Assembly: GCA_040902925.1 (NCBI GenBank)
Contig: JBBDWJ010000067.1
Location: forward strand, 1 to 7,634
DNA length: 7,634 bases
Direction of reading: 5' to 3'
Source of the DNA: JBBDWJ01 sp040902925
GTDB taxonomy: Bacteria; Acidobacteriota; Terriglobia; Bryobacterales; UBA6623
Positions within the stretch are counted from its first letter, which is position 1; every line of letters starts with the position of its first letter. This document shows, one piece after another, positions 5,724 through 7,634 of the stretch. Below the pieces are notes generated by a model. The model saw only the letters and a list, made by a program, of their open reading frames with translations. It had not been told where the DNA came from and made no database searches. A program made the translations under genes and the position numbers.

Positions 5724-6425
5724 GTGCGCATTCGACCCATTCTTCCCTCGCTCTACAGGCTCCGCCTCGGCCTGGTCAATGCTTTTCTGATTGAAGATGA
5801 AAACGCCCTGATCCTTATCGATGCAGGCTATCCCGGCTACACCGGAAAAATTCTGCGCGCGGTACGCGAAGTTGGCGGCGCCGACAAGAAACTGCGGCAT
5901 ATTTTCGTGACCCACTGTCATTGGGATCATTCCGGCTCGCTGGAGGAGGTGCGGCGCGCGACGGACGCCCGCGTGTACATGCATGCGGCTGACGCGGCGA
6001 AGACTCGTGCCGGCGAGACGCGGCGTCCGTGGCAGCCGACGCCCGGTTGGTTCAACGACCTGTTGTTCCAGGTTTTCGTCAAGAATGCGCGGGAGCGCGT
6101 CGAGCCGTGCGAGGTGGACGTTGAAGTCCACGACGGCGAAACGCTGCCGCTGGCCGGAGGCTTGCAGGTGATTCACACGCCGGGTCACTGCGCCGGCCAG
6201 ACTGCGCTGCTGTGGCACCGTCACGGCGGTGTGTTGTTCGTAGGCGACGCGGCGTCGAATATTCCCAACCTGCGGTTGAGCATCGTGCACGAGGATCTTG
6301 CGCAAGCCCGCGCCAGTTTGCGAAAGCTGGTTGCCGTGGAGTTCCAGCATGCCTGCTTCGGGCATGGCAGGCCGATCCTGGGCCGAGCCAAACAGCGCTT
6401 TTCCGGGCGCTTCGGCGGCAAGTAG
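5724..6425 (+). CDS. Metallo-beta-lactamase-fold hydrolase
   Basis: The product has 233 residues, a normal length for a single-domain member of this fold. All usual metal ligands are present: His64, His66, Asp68 and His69 in THCHWDHSG, His155 in HTPGHCAGQ, Asp175 in FVGDAAS, and His214 in CFGHGRP. The N-terminal strand pair (LVNAFLIEDENALILIDAG) is also typical. A binuclear zinc hydrolase, perhaps acting on thioesters or lactones as glyoxalase II-like enzymes do, is the best reading; the true substrate is not visible. There is no signal peptide, so it should be cytoplasmic. The start is GTG, chosen because it lies just before the conserved first strand; no ribosome binding site supports it. 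It may be the distal gene of the operon or a separate unit. It converges on the esterase gene with a 19-nt gap. Confidence 0.9.
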   Translation: MRIRPILPSLYRLRLGLVNAFLIEDENALILIDAGYPGYTGKILRAVREVGGADKKLRHIFVTHCHWDHSGSLEEVRRATDARVYMHAADAAKTRAGETRRPWQPTPGWFNDLLFQVFVKNARERVEPCEVDVEVHDGETLPLAGGLQVIHTPGHCAGQTALLWHRHGGVLFVGDAASNIPNLRLSIVHEDLAQARASLRKLVAVEFQHACFGHGRPILGRAKQRFSGRFGGK

Positions 6426-6450
6426 CATCCGTCGCTCGCGAGCGCTACTT
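6420..6450. terminator. Inverted repeat between convergent genes
   Basis: AAGTAGC (6420-6426) and GCTACTT (6444-6450) are perfectly inverted and contain both facing stop codons. Inside them is the perfect palindrome CGCTCGCGAGCG (6433-6444), which overlaps the right arm by one base. Its position suggests a shared transcript-ending structure for the hydrolase and esterase genes. Neither side has a T-run, so it is not a standard intrinsic terminator. Confidence 0.3.
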
Positions 6451-7521
6451 AAACAAAAGATTCTTGCTGAAGAACGGCAATGCCTTCGTGTCGATCCGTT
6501 CGCCGATGCGGTTGACGTGGTTGCCTTCGTAGATCTCGAGGAAGTGATCGATCTTGTAGTTGTTGAGAACTTCGTCGAGCTCGCGGACCGTGGCGGCGAT
6601 GCCTCGATCTTCGTTTCCGGCGTCCATGGCCAGGGCTTTGATGCGCCGCAGATTGTGGATGTAGGAGTCGACCATCGCTAGCGGCGCATTCGCGGTCCAC
6701 TTCGCGAAAACCAGCGGTTGCAGCTCGCCGCCCTTCACCGGCAGATCAATGAAAAACGGCGGATTCACCGGATTCGGCGACCACGCCGCCGCCGACGCCA
6801 GCATCGCCTTAGTCCCAAAGTCGGCCTTCTCAATTTCGGCAACGCTCGTGACCGCTTCAACCCGCGCTATACGTTCGGTGTCTTGCGGCGCACCCAGGCG
6901 CGGCCCCATGCAGCACGGGCTCAGCAGGTAAAGGCTCGAAAAAACATCAGGCCTCTTCATGCCGATCCGCATCGTCCCGTAGCCGCCCATGGAATGGCCG
7001 GCCAGTCCGCGGCTTTCCGCCTTGGCCAGCGTGCGATATTTCCCATCGATGAAACGGACGAGATCCTCGGCAACGAACGTCTCCCAATCGCCGGTCGTCA
7101 CTGAGCTCGAGTACATGCTGCCCTGAAAGCGCGTGTACGCGTTCGGCGTCACCACGATCATTTCGCCGGCTTGCCCGGCCGCCATTGCTTTGTCGAGAAT
7201 CTCGGGAAGGTTGATCCAGTGCTTGGTGAACCCGTACCACTTGTCGTCGGAGTCGGTGAAACCGTGCAGGAAGTAAACGACCGGGTAGCGGCGGTTTGTG
7301 TTTGTCTTGTAGCTGGGCGGCAGGTAGATCGATACGTCGCGGTCGGCTGAGTCAGCGGAAAGATTTCCTTCCAGGCTCTTGCCGTGTACCTTGATGCGTT
7401 CGACGCTGCCCTTCAGCGCGTCGTTGGATTGAGCGGGCAGGCTGGATACGAGCCCAGCCGCGAGCGGGAGGAGCAGTATGCCGCTGAATATGCGCTTCGC
7501 GAAGGGGAGAGACCGATGCAT
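6445..7521 (-). CDS. Secreted alpha/beta-hydrolase esterase (esterase D / PF00756 type)
   Basis: The product has 358 residues. A signal peptide runs to about residue 30 (basic MHRSLPFAKR, then GILLLPLAAGLV, probable cleavage after SLPAQ). Hydrolase landmarks follow in the usual order: strand and oxyanion region VVYFLHGF (81-88), nucleophile elbow GHSMGG with Ser177, a probable acid at Asp300 or Asp304 in AMDAGNED, and the catalytic His335 in YEGNHVNR. The order and the early YLPPSY motif match the esterase D/PF00756 family, which includes feruloyl and acetyl xylan esterases and S-formylglutathione hydrolases. Export points to an extracellular or periplasmic carbohydrate- or acyl-ester substrate. 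The ATG at 7521 is preferred because GGAGG lies about 10 nt upstream and a signal peptide follows directly; an in-frame ATG at 7578 would add 19 residues without such support. Confidence 0.9.
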   Translation of the reverse strand: MHRSLPFAKRIFSGILLLPLAAGLVSSLPAQSNDALKGSVERIKVHGKSLEGNLSADSADRDVSIYLPPSYKTNTNRRYPVVYFLHGFTDSDDKWYGFTKHWINLPEILDKAMAAGQAGEMIVVTPNAYTRFQGSMYSSSVTTGDWETFVAEDLVRFIDGKYRTLAKAESRGLAGHSMGGYGTMRIGMKRPDVFSSLYLLSPCCMGPRLGAPQDTERIARVEAVTSVAEIEKADFGTKAMLASAAAWSPNPVNPPFFIDLPVKGGELQPLVFAKWTANAPLAMVDSYIHNLRRIKALAMDAGNEDRGIAATVRELDEVLNNYKIDHFLEIYEGNHVNRIGERIDTKALPFFSKNLLFK

Positions 7522-7576
7522 GATGGTTGAACCTCCAACGGGCGTATTTTCCGGCCGAACGAGCGCACGGCGGCGC

Positions 7577-7606
7577 ATACTAGCAGCCCGTGGCAGAATT
7601 GGTCAT
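7577..7606 (-). promoter_or_regulatory. Weak promoter candidate for the esterase gene
   Basis: On the minus strand ATGACC (7606-7601) and TAGTAT (7582-7577) are spaced by 18 nt and each match four of six bases of the bacterial -35 and -10 consensus. They lie 56-85 nt upstream of the ATG at 7521. Such matches arise easily by chance, and promoters in this kind of organism may differ. Confidence 0.25.
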
Positions 7607-7634
7607 TTTCAGATGGCGGCTAAAACCGATGCTG

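Noticed and set aside
5688..6428. 246-codon minus-strand open frame opposite the metallo-hydrolase gene
   Set aside because: The plus strand carries every metal ligand of the fold, so this frame is a shadow.

Overview
This 7.6 kb window is GC-rich bacterial chromosome. The gene style suggests an Acidobacteriota-like soil or environmental bacterium: a PF00756-type secreted esterase, an amicyanin-like exported cupredoxin, an HD-GYP sensor, and short heptad repeats between genes. This assignment is an inference from style; there is no rRNA or other marker to fix the lineage.

Layout. Positions 1-378 carry no convincing gene. They hold an inverted pair of heptad-repeat blocks, a G-rich quadruplex-type motif and a strong hairpin that probably terminates the gene to its right. 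Gene 1 (1287 down to 379, minus strand) encodes a one-pass membrane protein with a long coiled coil. Positions 1288-1963 are mostly non-coding. They hold a 25-nt dyad just upstream of gene 1 and a third heptad-repeat block that is an exact 39-nt copy of one on the far side of gene 1.

The centre is a tightly packed plus-strand operon (about 1964-5659). It encodes an exported amicyanin-like cupredoxin, then an ATGA overlap into a membrane sensor with Cache-like, HAMP and HD-GYP parts, then a chain of three near-identical start-codon repeats leading into an outer-membrane beta-barrel protein. The coupling suggests a copper- or redox-linked cell-envelope system in which a periplasmic signal sets c-di-GMP turnover. 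This joint function is inferred, not demonstrated.

Right of the operon is a metallo-beta-lactamase-fold hydrolase (5724-6425, plus), 64 nt after the barrel gene and possibly co-transcribed. Facing it, with only 19 nt between the stop codons, is a secreted alpha/beta-hydrolase esterase on the minus strand (7521 down to 6445). The right edge contains the esterase 5' region and a weak promoter candidate.

The most interesting points are the cupredoxin/HD-GYP/porin operon, the tandem start repeats with a six-codon mini-ORF at 4541-4592, the unclear 5' end of the cupredoxin gene, and the heptad repeats flanking gene 1.
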